Origin: UBA5109 sp963975155
GTDB lineage: Bacteria; Pseudomonadota; Gammaproteobacteria; Pseudomonadales; Pseudohongiellaceae
Direction: 5' to 3'
Length of the DNA: 64,000 nucleotides
NCBI GenBank assembly: GCA_963975155.1
Contig: CAXBFG010000001.1
Location: 248,001 to 312,000, forward strand
This document shows positions 62,602 through 64,000 of this stretch, piece after piece. The first letter of the stretch is position 1. The number at the start of each line of letters is the position of its first letter. The position numbers and the translations under genes were made by a program. The notes under the pieces were generated by a model. That model had not been told where the DNA came from. It searched no databases and worked only from the letters and a program-made list of their open reading frames with translations.

Positions 62602-63858
62602 TTATTCATAACGCAGGGTCTGGGCAGGATCAACGCGCGCGGCAGAATATGCCGGATATAAGGTCGCCAGTATGCTTAACAGGATCGAAATGCTGCATAC
62701 AATCAAGAGATCACTGCCGAGTAATTGTGATGGCAGGTAGTTAATGGGGTAAATATCGGCGCTGAGAAATTGAATATTCAGTACATTTTCCAGCCAGGCA
62801 ACAAAGTCACTGACATAGAGTGAACCAAGAATACCCAGTATGAGACCGCTCAGGGTGCCGATCAGGGCAATGATAAAACCCTGAATCAGAAAAATATTGC
62901 GGATACTCCCCAGCGAGGTGCCCATGGTTCTGAGTATGGCAATATCGCCCTGCTTATCCCTGACCACCATGAATAAGCTGACCACGACATTAAATGCCGC
63001 CACGGCAATCAGTAAAAACAGCAATAAACCCACCATCGATTTGGAGAACTGGATATTGTTGTAGATATTGCCGTAATCACGACTCCAGTTACTGAAGTTA
63101 AAATCTCCGGCCAGCTGATTCTGAATGTTTCTGATAACCGTGGTACTGGCAAAGAGATCATTTAACTGGATTCTCAGGCCGTGAATACGATCCCCGAGCC
63201 TGTATAAAAGTTGCGCGTCATTCATATGCACCAGAGCCAGGTTGCTGTCCAGTTGCGAACCTACCGTAAAAATTCCGCCGACTGTAAAACTGCGTTGTCT
63301 GGGAAATTCACCCAAAGGCGTTATATTCAGATAGGAAGATACCAGCATTACTTCATCGCCAAGTTGCAGATCCAGATCATCTGCCAGGGCAGAACCGATC
63401 AAAATAGAGAAGCTGCCGGGACTCAGGGAAGCAAGGGAACCCTGCTGAATGAATTCCTGCAGTATGGAAACCCGTGCTTCTGCTTGCGGGTCTACCCCGT
63501 TCAGCAGGATTCCGCGCGACTTACCATTAGCCAGCAACATGCCCTGAAGCTGAATCATGGGAGCGCTGGCAGTCACATCCGGATTGTTTTCAATTACCCG
63601 GCGAACAGTTTCCCATTGTTGTGGATTCATCAGCGCTTCGTTGCTCAGGGTGGTAATTGTGACATGTGGTACTAATGCCAGAATGCGTTCTCTCAGTTCA
63701 CGATCAAAACCGTTCATTACTGAAAACACGATAATGAGAACGGCAACACTGAGGCTTAATCCGATTACCGATAAGCGGGATATAAAACCTACCAATAGAT
63801 TGTTTGAGCCGATGGAGGCATAACGCTTACCTATGAACATTGCCTGACGGATCGCCAT
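62602..63858 (-). CDS. lolC: Lipoprotein-releasing system permease LolC/E
   Basis: 418 residues. N-terminal helix followed by a large periplasmic MacB-like domain, then three C-terminal membrane helices with the FtsX-like region (VVVSLFMVVRDKQGDIAILRTMG). It extracts mature lipoproteins for LolA in the outer-membrane sorting pathway. LolC and LolE cannot be told apart with confidence from one copy. Follows lolD by one base. Confidence 0.92.
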   Translation of the reverse strand: MAIRQAMFIGKRYASIGSNNLLVGFISRLSVIGLSLSVAVLIIVFSVMNGFDRELRERILALVPHVTITTLSNEALMNPQQWETVRRVIENNPDVTASAPMIQLQGMLLANGKSRGILLNGVDPQAEARVSILQEFIQQGSLASLSPGSFSILIGSALADDLDLQLGDEVMLVSSYLNITPLGEFPRQRSFTVGGIFTVGSQLDSNLALVHMNDAQLLYRLGDRIHGLRIQLNDLFASTTVIRNIQNQLAGDFNFSNWSRDYGNIYNNIQFSKSMVGLLLFLLIAVAAFNVVVSLFMVVRDKQGDIAILRTMGTSLGSIRNIFLIQGFIIALIGTLSGLILGILGSLYVSDFVAWLENVLNIQFLSADIYPINYLPSQLLGSDLLIVCSISILLSILATLYPAYSAARVDPAQTLRYE

Positions 63859-63859
63859 A

Positions 63860-64000
63860 TTAAGCGCCTTCCTGGCTATGGAGTTTGCCGTCCTGCAGTA
63901 CCAGTCTGCGATTCATTTTATTGGCCAGTTCCTGATCATGCGTCACAATAATAAAACTGGCAGTAATTTTTTCCTTCAGCTCCAGCATGAGCTTTTGTAT
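63860..64000 (-). CDS. lolD: Lipoprotein-releasing ATPase LolD, C-terminal fragment
   Basis: The frame is open to the window edge, so only the last 46 residues are seen. IIVTHDQELANKM contains the H-loop histidine of ABC ATPases, and the end fits LolD. Its TAA stop is one base before the lolC start (TAATATG), the typical coupling of the Lol genes. Confidence 0.9.
   Translation of the reverse strand: MQKLMLELKEKITASFIIVTHDQELANKMNRRLVLQDGKLHSQEGA

Overview
The window is a contiguous piece of a gammaproteobacterial chromosome of moderate GC (not computed). Support comes from conserved gene orders that, as I recall them, match Pseudomonas-type genomes: holB-pilZ; tRNA-Ser / yccA / tusDCBE; uvrC-pgsA-tRNA(Gly,Cys,Leu); and lolDC / csp / comEC-exbB-exbD-msbA-lpxK-trm112-kdsB-ptp-murB. 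Lipid A genes, TamAB and Lol genes show a Gram-negative envelope. The many exported enzymes suggest a free-living, probably aquatic heterotroph; genus cannot be fixed from the sequence alone.

Layout. 1-5.5 kb: holB tail, pilZ, gamma-glutamyltransferase, an Arc-type regulator, glutathione reductase and an exported SMP-30-like protein. 5.5-10.4 kb: a solitary tyrosine recombinase behind a perfect hairpin, the tail-specific protease, an exported carboxymuconolactone-decarboxylase-like protein, a repeat-rich gap and tRNA-Ser. 10.5-22.5 kb: housekeeping with a sulfur theme: yccA, tusDCBE, pabB, a Nudix hydrolase, thrH, cysH (Fe-S type), cysB, a TauE exporter, 5'-nucleotidase, msrA, pdxJ and a CorA/ZntB transporter. 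22.6-29 kb: MscS channel, TamB and TamA. 29-34 kb: an unusual type IV pilin-like protein with a very long disordered repeat tail, an MBL lipoprotein, a membrane-anchored small heat-shock protein. 34-43.5 kb: an HxlR/oxidoreductase pair and then an eight-gene same-strand cluster in which every product has an export signal. 43.5-50 kb: a beta-CASP metallo-hydrolase, a YghU-type glutathione transferase, a pectinacetylesterase-like protein and several orphan proteins. 50-64 kb: the tRNA/pgsA/uvrC block and the envelope-biogenesis block.

The most interesting part is the cluster at 35.5-43.3 kb. Read in its direction of transcription it encodes an LPMO-like protein whose predicted mature N terminus is histidine, two paralogous exported proteins of unknown family, three exported metallo-beta-lactamase-fold hydrolases, an NTF2/SnoaL-like protein and a PQQ-dependent sugar-dehydrogenase-like protein. 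Gaps between genes are only about 23-102 bases, so one transcript is likely. I infer a periplasmic or extracellular oxidative/hydrolytic pathway of unknown substrate. A fourth exported MBL protein at 30.9-32.4 kb shares the domain layout of the one at 36.9-38.4 kb and may belong to it.

Other points: glutathione functions recur (ggt, gor, yghU); a pilin-like gene, a PilZ gene and comEC are all present, which is compatible with type IV pili and DNA uptake. No CRISPR array, insertion sequence or prophage block was seen.
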